A DNA stretch of 64,000 nt from Catenulisporales bacterium (GTDB lineage: Bacteria > Actinomycetota > Actinomycetes > Streptomycetales > Catenulisporaceae). A program made the translations under genes and the position numbers. A model generated the notes under the pieces. That model saw only the letters and a program-made list of their open reading frames with translations. It was not told where the DNA came from and did no database searches. This document shows, in pieces, positions 18,257-27,877 of the stretch (its first letter is position 1; each line of letters opens with the position of its first letter). The stretch is from assembly GCA_019510485.1 (NCBI GenBank), contig JAEKKI010000188.1:1-64000 (forward strand), in the 5' to 3' direction.

Positions 18257-18539
18257 TCGCCAGACCCGGCAGCAGCAGCCCGAACGCCGTGAACGCCAGC
18301 GGACCGTGCGCGCCGAAATGCAGCCGCCGGGTCCCGCCCTCGCGGACGTCGACGGTGACCCGCTTGGAATACATGCCATCCAGGGACAGCTCGACCAGGT
18401 GCTCGCCGGGCTCCACGGTGAACTCGGCGCGGCTGTTGTGCGCCAGCCGGCCGACCGCGACGCCGTCGATCCACACCTTGTACGGACGCGGCCACAACTG
18501 GAAACCGCTGCGGCGGGTCAGGGTTATCGTCCCGGACAT
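18234..18539 (-). CDS. Small PEGA-like membrane-associated protein
   Basis: The 101-residue product has a beta-rich N-terminal part resembling a PEGA-type fold (VWIDGVAVGRL, EPGEHLVELSLDG). A hydrophobic C-terminal segment (about residues 78-98) is probably a membrane anchor. The ATG at 18539 is preferred to one at 18572; a weak GCAGGT lies upstream. Function unknown. Its tail overlaps that of the flavin-reductase-like gene. Confidence 0.6.
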   Translation of the reverse strand: MSGTITLTRRSGFQLWPRPYKVWIDGVAVGRLAHNSRAEFTVEPGEHLVELSLDGMYSKRVTVDVREGGTRRLHFGAHGPLAFTAFGLLLPGLAIKLTLTH

Positions 18540-18598
18540 GGCAACCTGCTTAATTCGGACAGCTTCGGACACTTTGGGGTGTTCAGGAGCTTAAGCCC

Positions 18599-18631
18599 GC
18601 GGGGCGGCACCGGAATCCGGTGCCGCCCCGC
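18599..18631 (-). terminator. Terminator of the conservon operon
   Basis: A 15-bp perfect GC-rich stem (18599-18613 with 18617-18631) has a 3-nt loop and lies just downstream of cvnD on the minus strand. No T-tract. Confidence 0.8.
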
Positions 18632-18652
18632 CGTTGCGTGATCGTTGCCTAC

Positions 18653-19261
18653 CTAGGATGCCGCCGCCGCTGCGAAGCGTGACATGGCGTGCTCGACCAG
18701 GCGGATCAGCGTCAGCTTGGTCGACTCCCGGCTGCGGGCGTCGCAGGTGACCACCGGCACGTCCGGCGGAATGGACAGCGCCTCGCGCACGTCGGACACC
18801 TCGTGGGTGAGCATGCCGTCGAAGCAGTTCACGCCGACGATGTAGGGCAGCCCGGCGTCCTCGAAGTAGTCGATGGCCGAGAAGCAGTCCGCCAGCCGGC
18901 GGGTGTCCACCAGCACCACCGCGCCGATGGCGCCGCGGCACAGGTCGTCCCACATGAACCAGAAGCGGTTCTGGCCCGGGGTGCCGAACAGGTACAGGAT
19001 CAGCTCGCGGTCCAGCGACACCCGCCCGAAGTCCATCGCCACGGTGGTGGTGACCTTGCCGGGCACGATGCTCAGGTCGTCCACGCCCTCGGACGCCGCG
19101 GTCATCACGGCCTCGGTGGTCAGCGGGGCGATTTCCGAGACCGCGCCGACGAAGGTCGTCTTGCCCACGCCGAAACCGCCGGCGACCACGATCTTCACCG
19201 ACGTCGTCGGGCCCGCCGTCGGCTGCTGCGCGGGCGCCTCGGCGTAAGGGGAGTAGTTCAT
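18653..19261 (-). CDS. cvnD: Conservon GTPase CvnD
   Basis: This 202-residue small Ras-like/MglA-type GTPase is the last gene of a conservon. The P-loop GGFGVGKTT is near residue 28, and the switch-II-like FGTPGQNRF is near residue 91. The specificity loop is probably the VNCFD segment, a degenerate NKxD. Conservon GTPases are thought to relay signals from the membrane kinase-like CvnA through the roadblock protein. The ATG at 19261 has a strong AAAGGAGG upstream. It follows cvnC by 15 nt. Confidence 0.95.
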   Translation of the reverse strand: MNYSPYAEAPAQQPTAGPTTSVKIVVAGGFGVGKTTFVGAVSEIAPLTTEAVMTAASEGVDDLSIVPGKVTTTVAMDFGRVSLDRELILYLFGTPGQNRFWFMWDDLCRGAIGAVVLVDTRRLADCFSAIDYFEDAGLPYIVGVNCFDGMLTHEVSDVREALSIPPDVPVVTCDARSRESTKLTLIRLVEHAMSRFAAAAAS

Positions 19262-19276
19262 TGCGCGGCCTCCTTT

Positions 19277-19633
19277 CTACAGATTGCGGAGCCCGATGAG
19301 GACTCGTTCGAGGAGCGCGAGGTTGGGCTGGCCGTTGTCGGTCTCGCCGGGCTGCTGGATGGCCACCAGGCCGGCGTCGGACATGTCGCCCAACAGCACC
19401 CTGACCACCCCCAGCGGCATCCGCATCAGCGCCGCCACCTCGGCCACCGACTTCAGCTCGACACATAGCTCGCAGATGCGCTGGTGCTCCGGCTCGCGGC
19501 CGGGGATCCGCGCTCGTCCGTTGTCCGTCGTCGATACCAACGCCTCGATCGGCAATTGGTAACGGGCCCGGGTGCGGCCTCGGGTCAGGGCGTAAGGGCG
19601 GACGAGGGGCGAGGAATCATGCGCGCTGGTCAC
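19277..19633 (-). CDS. cvnC: DUF742 protein CvnC
   Basis: The 118-residue protein is of the DUF742 type, with the family core RPYALTRGRT near the N-terminus. The C-terminal winged-helix-like region is recognisable from AALMRMPLGVVRVLLGDM. This places it as CvnC of the conservon; a DNA-binding-like helix is present but its function is unproven. The GTG at 19633 is chosen because AGGAG lies 9 nt upstream and the family core starts shortly after. The cvnB stop is 58 nt upstream. Confidence 0.93.
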   Translation of the reverse strand: MTSAHDSSPLVRPYALTRGRTRARYQLPIEALVSTTDNGRARIPGREPEHQRICELCVELKSVAEVAALMRMPLGVVRVLLGDMSDAGLVAIQQPGETDNGQPNLALLERVLIGLRNL

Positions 19634-19691
19634 GGCCGCGTGCTCCTGTCGCTCGTCACGGAAGGGGGGAAGGGGGTCACCGCACGTCCTC

Positions 19692-20120
19692 TCAGCGCGG
19701 CAGGGACGACTGGAGCTCGGCACGCAGCGCCGGCGTCAGGACGTCGCCGGCGCGCTCCACGAGCAGGGCCATCTCGTAGCCGATCAGACCCATGTCGCAG
19801 TCCGAGGAGGCGAGCACGGCCAGGGCCGAGCCGTCGGAGATGGCCATCACGAACAGGAAACCGCGGACCATCTCCACGACGGTCTGCGTCACGGCGCCGC
19901 CCTCGAAGATCCGGGCCGCGCCGGAGGTCAGCGAGGACAGCCCGCTGGCCACCGCGGCCAGCTGGTCGGCGCGGTCGCGCGGGAAGCCGTCGGACACCGC
20001 CAGCAGCAGGCCGTCGGAGGAGACCACCACCGTGTGCGCCACGCCGGGGACGCGGTCCACGAAGTTGGTGATCAGCCAGTTGAGATTCCGGGCGGCTTGG
20101 GTGAGGTTGGGGTCGTTCAC
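19692..20120 (-). CDS. cvnB: Roadblock/LC7 domain protein CvnB
   Basis: The 142-residue protein is a single roadblock/LC7 domain, with [20 protein letters not shown] at the start and [18 protein letters not shown] in the core. Roadblock proteins act as regulators of small GTPases and here probably link CvnA and CvnD. The GTG start overlaps the cvnA stop by 4 nt (GTGA), as usual in conservons. Confidence 0.95.
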   Translation of the reverse strand: MNDPNLTQAARNLNWLITNFVDRVPGVAHTVVVSSDGLLLAVSDGFPRDRADQLAAVASGLSSLTSGAARIFEGGAVTQTVVEMVRGFLFVMAISDGSALAVLASSDCDMGLIGYEMALLVERAGDVLTPALRAELQSSLPR

Positions 20121-23100
20121 GGTTGCTCAGTCCTGCTTTCCTGGCTCGGGGCACCGAAGGCGGCCGGGCCGTCGGACTCGGTGGGGTTGCGGGCGGAATC
20201 GGTCTGCTGCGGGTCGCCGGGACCGCCGGCGGCGTCGCGGCCTTGGCGCAGCCCCTGGTGGAAGCTGGCCAGCCGGCTGCGCACGGCCTCGGCCGAGCGG
20301 GCCGGGATCGGCGGGGTGGCGGCCTTGGCGGCCCCGACGCCGTCGGCCGAGCCCGGGACCAGGTTGGAGCGCGGGACCCGCTTGGGCAGGCCCTTGGGCG
20401 TCAGGCCCGCGGCCACCGGCTTCTTGACCACCTCGGCGGCCTTCCACCCCTCGTCGCCCGGGGACTGCCAGCTCTGGTCGTCGTTCATGGGCTCCTTGCG
20501 TTCCTCGTGCGGCGGTGCGGCGGGGGCCGGGGCCTCCGGTGCGGCGGTCTGCTCCGGACCGGCGCCCGGCGGGATGCCGGCGGCGGTGGACGGAGCCGGA
20601 GGCGCCGGCTCGGCGACCGCCGGCGGCGCGAAGGCCTCAGGCGCCGGCGGGACCGGCTGTGCGGGCGGGGGCGGCGGCGCGATCGGCTCCGCGGGCGCGG
20701 GCGCCGGGACCGACTCGATCCGCGGCCCGGGGACGGTGGGCCGCACCGGCTCGACCGGGATGGCCGCGGCTTCCAGCGCGCTCTGCGGCGCCGCGGAGCC
20801 CTGGGCGCGGACCCGGAACCACTCGGACTCGATCGCGTTGAAGATGGCCGTGTCCCCGGCGCTGGAGTCCATCGGCACCGACTCGATCGGCGCGGTCAGG
20901 GGATCGGTCTCGAAGTCGATCCCGGAACCGGCCAGCGGATCGCCGATCGGCGGGGCGAAGGATCCGACGGGGGTGTGGAAGCCGGAGTCGGTGAGCGGGT
21001 CGCCGGTCGGGGGCGGGAGCTGGTCGGCGGGATCGCCGAAGCCCGTGTTCTGGTTCGGGTCGGCGCCGAAGGACGGGGCTTCGTTCGCCGGGGCGGCGAA
21101 CTGGTCGTTGCCGGCGGCTGACGGATGCTGACCGAACGAAGGCGCTTCGTTCGCCGGAGCGGCGTACGGGTTGGCGCCGAAGGACGGCGCTTCGTTCGCC
21201 GGAGCGGCGTACGGGTTGGCGCCGAAGGACGGGGCTTCGTTCGCCGGAGCGGCGTACGGATTCGCGCCGAACGAAGGTGCTTGGTTCGGCGGGGCGGCGA
21301 ACTGCTCATCGCCCTGACCGGCGATACCGGCGGCAGGGTGGCTGCCGAAGGAAGGCGCCTCGTTCGCCGGAGCACTCGCGCCGCGCCCGAAGCCGGCGTC
21401 CAGATGCCCGCCGAACGGCGTCATCCGCACCTCGCCCGGGTCGGCGAACGGGTCACCGGCGGCGAGCTCGGCGCCGAGGTCGTTGTTCAGGCCGCTGGCG
21501 GCCAGGGGGTCCTGGGCGAAGGGCGCGCCGGACGGCGGCGGCAGCAGCAGGTCGTCCGGTTCGTCGCGGGTTTCGCGGTAGGCCGCGAACTCGCCGGTCT
21601 GCTCGTACTCCGGGATGTTCGGGAGCAGGTCGTCGAAGCTGGAGTTGAAGTTCATGCCGCTTTGCGGAGGTGGCGCGGGAGCCGCCGGCGGCGCGGCCGG
21701 AGCCTCGCCGACGTGGAAGTTCAGCTGCATGTCGTCGCCGCCGGCGCTGATGCGGAACTGGCCGGTGTCCTCCGACCCGCCGGGCGCCTGCGGGCGGTTG
21801 CCCGCGCTCGGGCGGAAATCGTAGGTCGCCGAGTTGCCCAGCGCCTCGGCCAGACGGCCGTCGAGCTCCGGTTCCGGCACGGCGAAGTCCGGGCGCTCGA
21901 AAGTGCCGCTGCTCCCCGGGTCCGCCGGATCGCCGTCCCGGATCACCGGGACCACGCCGGTCGACATCGCCTCGGTCTCGGCCAGCAGATCGGCCAGCTC
22001 CGGCGGGGTGGCGCCGGAGCCGCGGTACGGCGGCGCCGCCGAGCCCACGTCCTCCCAGCCGTCGCCGCTGTCGCCAAGACCGCCCGAGCCGCCCACAGAG
22101 CCCGTGGGCACCCGCTCCCCGCCGAACGGCGACTGGGGCGACTGCGGACCCTGCGGCATCTGCGGAGCCCCGGACAGCGGCTGCCGCGCCGGCGGCAGCT
22201 GCGGCGCACCGCCGGGCAGCTCCCGCTGCTCGGCGCGCACGGCGCCGGCGGGCCGGCGCGGCAGCCCGGTCGCCGTCACCGCCGGCTGCTGCCCGGTGTC
22301 GCCGCTCAGCTCGCCGAGCGGGTTGCGGCCGCCGCCGACCGCCGGGGCGTCGGACAGGTTGCCGGCCAGCAAGGCCGCCGGCACCAGCACCAGGGCCGTG
22401 ATACCGCCGGTCGCCGAGCGGCGCAGCCGCACCTGGATGCCGTGCCGGGTGGCCAGCCGCCCGACCACGAACAGGCCCATGCGGCGGGAGATCGCCACGT
22501 CCACCACCGGCGGGTTCGCCAGGCGCTCGTTGGCGTCGTCCAGCTCCTCCGGGGTCATGCCGATCCCGGAGTCCTCGATCTCCAGCATCACGCCGCCGGT
22601 GTTCAGCAGGTTGCCGGTGACCGAGACCTTCGTCTCCGGCGCGGAGAACGACGAGGCGTTCTCCAGCAGCTCGGCGACCAGGTGCACGACGTCGTTCACG
22701 GCCCGGCCGGCGACCTCCACCGTCGGCAGGTCCCGCAGCGTCACCCGCTCGTACTGCTCCACCTCGGAGGCCGCGGCGCGCAGCACGTCGATCAGCGGCA
22801 CCGGCTGCGACCACCGGCGCCCGGGCTCCTCGCCCGCGAGCACCAGCAGGTTCTCACCGTTGCGGCGCATACGGGTCGCCAGGTGGTCCAGCTTGAACAG
22901 CGAGGCGAGCTGGTCCGGGTCCTGCTCGGCGTTCTCCAGCTCGTCGATCAGCCGCAGCTGGCGCTGCACCAGCGACTGCGAGCGGCGCGAGAGGTTGGTG
23001 AACATCGCGTTGACGTTGTTCCGCAGCATGGCCTGCTCGGTGGCCAGCCGCACCGCCTCGCGGTGCACCTCGTCGAAGGCCCGGGCCACCTGGCCCACCT

Positions 23101-24532
23101 CGTCGGTGCTGGTCAGCGCGATCGGGGTGATCGGCTCGATCGGTTCGCTGCCGTCGGCGTCGCGCAGCCGGCGCACCATCTCCGGCAGCCGGTTGCCGGC
23201 GATCTCCAACGCGGTGTCCTGCAGCATGCGCAGCGGGCGCACCAGCGAGCGCGCGATCAGCGCGGTGGCGATCGACACCACGAGCAGCACGCCGATGATG
23301 ACGCCGATGTTGAGGTACATGGTGTTGCGTGCGTTGTCGGCGAGCTCGTTGGCCCGCTTCACCAGGGCGTCGGCCTGCGCCGCGCGCACCCTCTGGTACT
23401 TGTTCAGCAGTTCGTCGTACTGGGTGTAGACGGTGCCGGGCGCCAGTTGCTCGCCGGTGCTGTTGCCGTTGACCAGCTGGTCCCCGATGGTCGTCAGGAA
23501 CTGGTTGGCCCCGGTGTAGGAGTTGCCGACGTCGACGACGTCGCTGAGCATCTGCTGCATCGCCGGCGAGGCGATCGTCTTGAACTCGCTGCGGGTGGAC
23601 GCCAGGTCCGAGACCATGCCCTGGAGCTTCGCGGCGTTGTCCTTGGCCTGGTTCTGGATGAAGCTCTCGGCCAGGACCGTGAGGAATCCGCGCTCCCGGG
23701 AGGCGGTCTCGGTCATCTTCGCCAGGTCGTTCAGGGCCCGGGCGTCGTTGATCAGCTGCTGGTCGCCGGCGTCGGAGGCGACGAACTCGTACAGCGAGCC
23801 CATGCTGTCCATGAGCTTGTTGTACTGGTCGAACACGCTCAGCGGGTCGGAGGTCGCGCCGTTCGCCGTGCCGCGCAGGGCCTCCAGGCCCGTCATGTTC
23901 GCCCGGGCGTCGGCGATCGCGGCCAGCGTGTCCTTCGGGTAGGAGCCGTCGATCTTGGCCAGCACCGGCGCCATCGCGGCCTGTGCCCGGTCGGTGGCGT
24001 GGAGCAGATCCTCCTTGCCGTGGGTCAGGTTGCTGAGCGTGGCGTTGTCGACGGGCCGCTTGTCGCGGAAGGCCATCGTCTCGATGCTCGTGTCGCGCTC
24101 GTTGTGCAGCGCGTCGATCAGGTTCGACAGCGGGTGCTCGGCCGCGGCCATGGTCTTGGCGTGGTCGTAGGTCTGCACGTTGCCGACCTGCTGCACGATG
24201 CGGGCCGTGGCGCCGACGATGGTGGCCACCAGCGGCACGATGACCAGCACCACCAGCCGGGTCCGGACCCGCCAGTTGCGCGGGGCGAAGCGGTTGGCCG
24301 GGCCGCTGGGCGGCGGAGGCGGCGGCGGGGGGATCCGGCCGCCGGACTCGGTGCGCGGGTCCTCGGAGGTCGGCAGCGGGCGCTGTCCGGGCAGTACGGA
24401 GTCCCGGGGCCCCCGGGGAGCGGGGCGGCCGGCGGCCGCGTCGGATATGGATCCGCCGGGCGGCGTCCCGTCCGCACCGCGCTCCGGGAAGGGAGCCGGC
24501 GGACGGCGCGGGGTCACGGGTCGTGTCTGCAC
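20117..24532 (-). CDS. cvnA: Conservon sensor histidine-kinase-like protein CvnA with NIT domain and long Pro-rich tail
   Basis: This 1471-residue membrane protein has a Pro-rich cytosolic N-terminus and a membrane helix near residues 92-112. A ~290-residue extracytoplasmic helical domain of the nitrate/nitrite-sensing (NIT) type follows, then a second membrane helix (about 405-427) and a HAMP-like linker. The kinase-like core has an HATPase domain with an N-box ([10 protein letters not shown]), G1 (EDSGIGM) and G2 ([13 protein letters not shown]). The helix that should carry the phosphorylatable His contains [10 protein letters not shown]. From about residue 725 the tail is low-complexity and Pro/Ala/Gly-rich, with 15-residue repeats. 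The GTG start at 24532 has GAGGG upstream. Signalling to CvnB-D is inferred from the conservon context. Confidence 0.93.
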   Translation of the reverse strand: MQTRPVTPRRPPAPFPERGADGTPPGGSISDAAAGRPAPRGPRDSVLPGQRPLPTSEDPRTESGGRIPPPPPPPPSGPANRFAPRNWRVRTRLVVLVIVPLVATIVGATARIVQQVGNVQTYDHAKTMAAAEHPLSNLIDALHNERDTSIETMAFRDKRPVDNATLSNLTHGKEDLLHATDRAQAAMAPVLAKIDGSYPKDTLAAIADARANMTGLEALRGTANGATSDPLSVFDQYNKLMDSMGSLYEFVASDAGDQQLINDARALNDLAKMTETASRERGFLTVLAESFIQNQAKDNAAKLQGMVSDLASTRSEFKTIASPAMQQMLSDVVDVGNSYTGANQFLTTIGDQLVNGNSTGEQLAPGTVYTQYDELLNKYQRVRAAQADALVKRANELADNARNTMYLNIGVIIGVLLVVSIATALIARSLVRPLRMLQDTALEIAGNRLPEMVRRLRDADGSEPIEPITPIALTSTDEVGQVARAFDEVHREAVRLATEQAMLRNNVNAMFTNLSRRSQSLVQRQLRLIDELENAEQDPDQLASLFKLDHLATRMRRNGENLLVLAGEEPGRRWSQPVPLIDVLRAAASEVEQYERVTLRDLPTVEVAGRAVNDVVHLVAELLENASSFSAPETKVSVTGNLLNTGGVMLEIEDSGIGMTPEELDDANERLANPPVVDVAISRRMGLFVVGRLATRHGIQVRLRRSATGGITALVLVPAALLAGNLSDAPAVGGGRNPLGELSGDTGQQPAVTATGLPRRPAGAVRAEQRELPGGAPQLPPARQPLSGAPQMPQGPQSPQSPFGGERVPTGSVGGSGGLGDSGDGWEDVGSAAPPYRGSGATPPELADLLAETEAMSTGVVPVIRDGDPADPGSSGTFERPDFAVPEPELDGRLAEALGNSATYDFRPSAGNRPQAPGGSEDTGQFRISAGGDDMQLNFHVGEAPAAPPAAPAPPPQSGMNFNSSFDDLLPNIPEYEQTGEFAAYRETRDEPDDLLLPPPSGAPFAQDPLAASGLNNDLGAELAAGDPFADPGEVRMTPFGGHLDAGFGRGASAPANEAPSFGSHPAAGIAGQGDEQFAAPPNQAPSFGANPYAAPANEAPSFGANPYAAPANEAPSFGANPYAAPANEAPSFGQHPSAAGNDQFAAPANEAPSFGADPNQNTGFGDPADQLPPPTGDPLTDSGFHTPVGSFAPPIGDPLAGSGIDFETDPLTAPIESVPMDSSAGDTAIFNAIESEWFRVRAQGSAAPQSALEAAAIPVEPVRPTVPGPRIESVPAPAPAEPIAPPPPPAQPVPPAPEAFAPPAVAEPAPPAPSTAAGIPPGAGPEQTAAPEAPAPAAPPHEERKEPMNDDQSWQSPGDEGWKAAEVVKKPVAAGLTPKGLPKRVPRSNLVPGSADGVGAAKAATPPIPARSAEAVRSRLASFHQGLRQGRDAAGGPGDPQQTDSARNPTESDGPAAFGAPSQESRTEQP
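21144..21323 (-). repeat. 45-bp tandem repeats in the cvnA tail
   Basis: Four near-identical 45-bp units start at 21144, 21189, 21234 and 21279 and encode a 15-residue unit ([15 protein letters not shown], read on the minus strand). More diverged copies of the EAPSFG core lie on both sides. The near-identity of neighbouring copies points to recent slippage or recombination. Confidence 0.9.
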
Positions 24533-24784
24533 TGGCCCTCACAGCTTTCTTTGCGACCGGGCCTCGTCTGCTGGCGGCGGGTCGGGCGCCGGGGCGGGCT
24601 CTCGGTCTCTAGGTTTCAAGCAACGCATTCCAGCACAGAGAAGCGAGCGTGACGGCTCCGCGCATATGCGTATTCTTACTCGTCCGCGTGTGCTAGTGGA
24701 TCTCGACGGCGCCGACGGATCTCGCGGCCCTATGTATTACGATGCGCCGACCGGCTTCATCGAAACCTCCCAGGGGGCAGCGCA

Positions 24785-25879
24785 GTGCGAACAGCCAAAC
24801 CTCGAGCGCGTTCGCGGCGGACGTCGGCGATCGTGCTGAGCGCGGTGCTCGCGGTGTCCGCGCTCGCCGCCTCGGCGTGCTCATCGAGTTCGTCGTCGGC
24901 GGGCGCCAAGGCCGCCACGCACGGCCCGCTGGAGCAGACCCGTCTGCGCATCGGCATCCCCAAGGGCGAGATCGGCGCGCTGCCGGTCTACGCCGGCGTC
25001 GACAAGGGCTATTTCAAGGCCCAGGGCATCGACGTCGCCGTGGACGACAACTACCCCTCCTACCAGGACGCGCTCAAGGCGCTGGGCGACGGCAAGATCG
25101 ACCTGGTCTACGACGACTACGTGCACGCCATCCTGGCCCAGGCCAAGGGCGACTACCGGCTGCAGCTGGTCGCCGAGGGCTACAGCGCCGGCGACGGCAG
25201 CGTGCAGGTGCTCAGCAAGCCCACCGAGAGCTCCAACGAGGCCCAGCTCCGCACGGTGTTCGGCGCCCAGAACAGCTTCCTGGTCCCGACGGCCGGCAGC
25301 GGCGACGAGAACACCGCCTACACGGTCCCCACGGTCATGCTGATGACGCGGCTGCCGGACATCGCCAACAGCCTCAAGATGAAGAAGGGCAACGCGCCGG
25401 CGCACCTGAAGCCGATAACGGTCGGCGCGATCGGCGAGACGCTGGCCGCCACCCCGGACCCGAACCTGGCCGCGGTGGAGCCCGAGCCCTTCTTCAGCTT
25501 CACGACGTCCAACGACCGGGTCGTCAAGCTGATGGACCTGACCCGCGGGTCGACCAAGGCGATGCCGATGGGCGGCTACTTCGCCAAGCAGGACTTCGCG
25601 GTGACCGACACCAACCTGTTCAAGGCGTTCACCGCCGGATTGAACCAGGGCAAGGCCGCGGCCGGCCAGCGGGCCGGGGCGATGGCCGAGTTCCAGGCGC
25701 ACTACGGTTCGCTGGCCACCGCCACGGTCGCCTCCAGCATCTCCTTCGGCACCTTCCCGACGACCGTCAGCGTCGACCGGCTGAACCGGGTGCTGACCCT
25801 GATGAAGTCGGTGGACCTGGCGCCGGTCTACAACCTCGACACGATGATGCCGCCGGACGCGATCCGCGGGAACAATTGA
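24785..25879 (+). CDS. Orphan ABC solute-binding lipoprotein (NMT1/SsuA-like)
   Basis: The 364-residue protein has a lipoprotein signal peptide with a Cys at about residue 32 (LAASAC) and a Ser-rich linker. A periplasmic-binding fold of the NMT1/SsuA/nitrate-taurine group follows, with GALPVYAGVDKGYFKAQGID as in that family. Such proteins bind sulfonates, nitrate or pyrimidine precursors. No ABC permease or ATPase is adjacent, so it is an orphan. The GTG start is 252 bp from the divergent cvnA start, an arrangement that suggests a link to the NIT-type sensor. The intervening 252 bp hold no gene I recognise. Confidence 0.85.
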   Translation: MRTAKPRARSRRTSAIVLSAVLAVSALAASACSSSSSSAGAKAATHGPLEQTRLRIGIPKGEIGALPVYAGVDKGYFKAQGIDVAVDDNYPSYQDALKALGDGKIDLVYDDYVHAILAQAKGDYRLQLVAEGYSAGDGSVQVLSKPTESSNEAQLRTVFGAQNSFLVPTAGSGDENTAYTVPTVMLMTRLPDIANSLKMKKGNAPAHLKPITVGAIGETLAATPDPNLAAVEPEPFFSFTTSNDRVVKLMDLTRGSTKAMPMGGYFAKQDFAVTDTNLFKAFTAGLNQGKAAAGQRAGAMAEFQAHYGSLATATVASSISFGTFPTTVSVDRLNRVLTLMKSVDLAPVYNLDTMMPPDAIRGNN

Positions 25880-25903
25880 CGCGGTCCGCATACCGTCCGC
25901 GTC
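25878..25903 (+). terminator. Weak hairpin after the binding-protein gene
   Basis: GACGCGG (25878-25884) pairs with CCGCGTC (25897-25903) around a 12-nt loop, beginning in the stop codon. It is short and has no T-tract. Confidence 0.4.
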
Positions 25904-25938
25904 GGAACGGTCACCGCTTCCGGGGTGCTCGGGGCCGG

Positions 25939-25944
25939 TAGGCT
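25939..25944 (+). promoter_or_regulatory. Leaderless-type -10 of thyX
   Basis: TAGGCT lies 6 nt before the GTG at 25951, with no ribosome binding site between them. Confidence 0.55.
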
Positions 25945-25950
25945 CGGACG

Positions 25951-26679
25951 GTGAGTGATGCGATGGAGAGCGTGCGGTTCCGGTCCGACGTGACCGTGGA
26001 GTTGGTGAAGGCCTCGGCCTCGGACAACGACGTGCTGTGGGCGGCCCGGGTGTCGACCAAGGGCGAGCAGTCGCTCGAAGCCGCCGGCGCCGATCCGACC
26101 CGCTCGGCCGGCTTCATCAACTACCTCATGCGCGACCGCCACGGCTCGCCGTTCGAGCACTCGACGATGACCTTCCTGGTGTCCGCGCCGATCTTCGTCT
26201 TCCGCGAGTTCATGCGCCACCGGGTCTGGTCCTACAACGAGGAGAGCGGCCGCTACCGCAAGCTGGAGCCGGTGTTCTACGTCCCGGGCCCGGAGCGCAA
26301 GCTGGTCCAGGAGGGCAAGCCGGGCAAGTACGTGTTCGTCTCCGGCACCGCTGAGCAGCACAAGATCGTCGAGGAGACCGTCCGCCGCTCCTGCGAGGCT
26401 TCCTACGCCGCCTATCTGGAGATGCTCGACGCCGGGGTCGCGCGCGAGGTGGCGCGGACCGTGCTGCCGGTGGGCATCTACTCCTCGATGTACGCCACCT
26501 GCAACGCCCGCGCGCTGATGCACTTCCTGTCGTTGCGCACCAAGCGTGAGGACGCGACGTTCCCGTCGTTCCCGCAGCGCGAGATCGAGATGGTGGCCGA
26601 GAAGATGGAGGCGCACCTCGCCGAGCTGATGCCGCTGACGTACGCGGCGTGGCAGGCCAACGGCCGCGTCGCACCGTAG
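25951..26679 (+). CDS. thyX: Flavin-dependent thymidylate synthase ThyX
   Basis: ThyX makes dTMP from dUMP using FAD and methylene-tetrahydrofolate. The 242-residue protein contains the diagnostic RHR-x7-S motif as RHRVWSYNEES, followed by GRYRKL. The ARALMHFLSLR segment near the C-terminus is also typical. It is in the same order with dapA and rnj as in Streptomyces. The GTG start is preceded by TAGGCT at leaderless spacing. Confidence 0.97.
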   Translation: MSDAMESVRFRSDVTVELVKASASDNDVLWAARVSTKGEQSLEAAGADPTRSAGFINYLMRDRHGSPFEHSTMTFLVSAPIFVFREFMRHRVWSYNEESGRYRKLEPVFYVPGPERKLVQEGKPGKYVFVSGTAEQHKIVEETVRRSCEASYAAYLEMLDAGVAREVARTVLPVGIYSSMYATCNARALMHFLSLRTKREDATFPSFPQREIEMVAEKMEAHLAELMPLTYAAWQANGRVAP

Positions 26680-26776
26680 TAAGGGGATTGCGCCGGGTAG
26701 TCCTAAAGAGTGAAAAACGACTGCGGCCCCGAGTCCGACCCGTAACGCGGGTCCCCGGCATCTGTTAGGCACGGCG

Positions 26777-26818
26777 GACCCCGTCCCCACCGGACCCCCG
26801 AGCGGTGGAGACGGGGTC
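26777..26818 (+). terminator. Terminator downstream of thyX
   Basis: A 16-bp stem with one mismatch (26777-26792 with 26803-26818) has a 10-nt loop. No T-tract. It separates thyX from dapA. Confidence 0.75.
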
Positions 26819-26900
26819 TGTCCATGCGAGTCCGTCTATTCAGCTGCGCTGTGCGAATCGCGTAAGCGATGCCAGATATTCGATCACCGGTGCGGGCCGG

Positions 26901-26906
26901 TACCGT
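26901..26906 (+). promoter_or_regulatory. Leaderless-type -10 of dapA
   Basis: TACCGT lies 7 nt before the ATG at 26914, without a ribosome binding site. Confidence 0.5.
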
Positions 26907-26913
26907 TGGGTCC

Positions 26914-27834
26914 ATGGCTCAGACCACCACCCCGGATTCCGCTGCCTGGAGCGCGGGCGCTCCCTTCGGGCGCATGATCACCGCGATGATCACTCCGTTC
27001 GCCGCCGACGGCTCGCTGGACCTGGACGGTGCGCGCGAACTGGCCGGATACCTGGTGGACGCCGGGAACGACGCGCTCGTGATCTCCGGGACCACCGGGG
27101 AGTCGCCGACGACCTCCGACGACGAGCAGGCCGCGCTGCTGGCCGCGGTGGTGGACCAGGTCGGATCCCGGGCGTCGGTGATCGCCGGAGTCGGCACCAA
27201 CGACACCGCGCACACGCAGAAGCTGGCCCGGCAGGCCGAGGCCGCCGGCGCCGACGGGCTCCTGGTGGTGACCCCCTACTACAGCAGGCCCACCCAAGAG
27301 GGCCTGTTCCGGCACTTCACCGCGGTCGCCGACGCCACCGCGCTGCCGGTGATGCTTTATGACATCCCGCACCGGGCCGCCGTCCCGATCGAGGTCTCGA
27401 CCCTGCTGCGGCTGGCCGGGCACCCGCGGATCGTGGCCGTGAAGGACGCCAAGGGCGACCTGACCGCCGGGGCCACGGTGATCGCGCAGACCGATCTGGC
27501 CTACTATTCAGGGGATGACCCGCTGACGCTGCCCTGGCTGTCCGTCGGCGGCGTCGGTGTGGTGAGCATGTCGGGGCACCTCGCGACGCCCCGGATCCGC
27601 GCGATGATCGCCGCGTACGTGTCCGGCGACGTGGCCGAGGCCGTCCGCCTGCACCAGGAACTGCTGCCGGTGCACGCCGGCGTGTGCAGCATGCCAGGTG
27701 TGATCTCCCTCAAGGCGGCAATGAACATGCTGGGACTGCCGGGCGGCCCGGTGCGGCTGCCCCTGGTCGCCGCGACCAGCGAGCAGGAAGCCGAGCTCAA
27801 GACGTTTTTCGCCGCAGGCGGCGTGAAGATCTAG
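26914..27834 (+). CDS. dapA: 4-hydroxy-tetrahydrodipicolinate synthase
   Basis: DapA condenses aspartate semialdehyde and pyruvate, the first committed step toward diaminopimelate and lysine. The 306-residue TIM barrel shows the GTTGESPT substrate loop, the catalytic Tyr in VVTPYYSRP and the Schiff-base Lys in IVAVKDAKGDL. The ATG at 26914 is preferred over an upstream in-frame ATG at 26869 because homologues start here and a -10 element sits just ahead. rnj starts 43 nt after its stop. Confidence 0.97.
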   Translation: MAQTTTPDSAAWSAGAPFGRMITAMITPFAADGSLDLDGARELAGYLVDAGNDALVISGTTGESPTTSDDEQAALLAAVVDQVGSRASVIAGVGTNDTAHTQKLARQAEAAGADGLLVVTPYYSRPTQEGLFRHFTAVADATALPVMLYDIPHRAAVPIEVSTLLRLAGHPRIVAVKDAKGDLTAGATVIAQTDLAYYSGDDPLTLPWLSVGGVGVVSMSGHLATPRIRAMIAAYVSGDVAEAVRLHQELLPVHAGVCSMPGVISLKAAMNMLGLPGGPVRLPLVAATSEQEAELKTFFAAGGVKI

Positions 27835-27877
27835 CTAGGAGCGGACCAGCGGTCCGCGGAACACAAAGGAAAACTGC

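Noticed and set aside
21125-24652. A 1175-codon plus-strand frame opposite cvnA
   Set aside because: Arg/Gly/Val-rich without any domain; cvnA on the other strand has full kinase motifs and operon overlaps.
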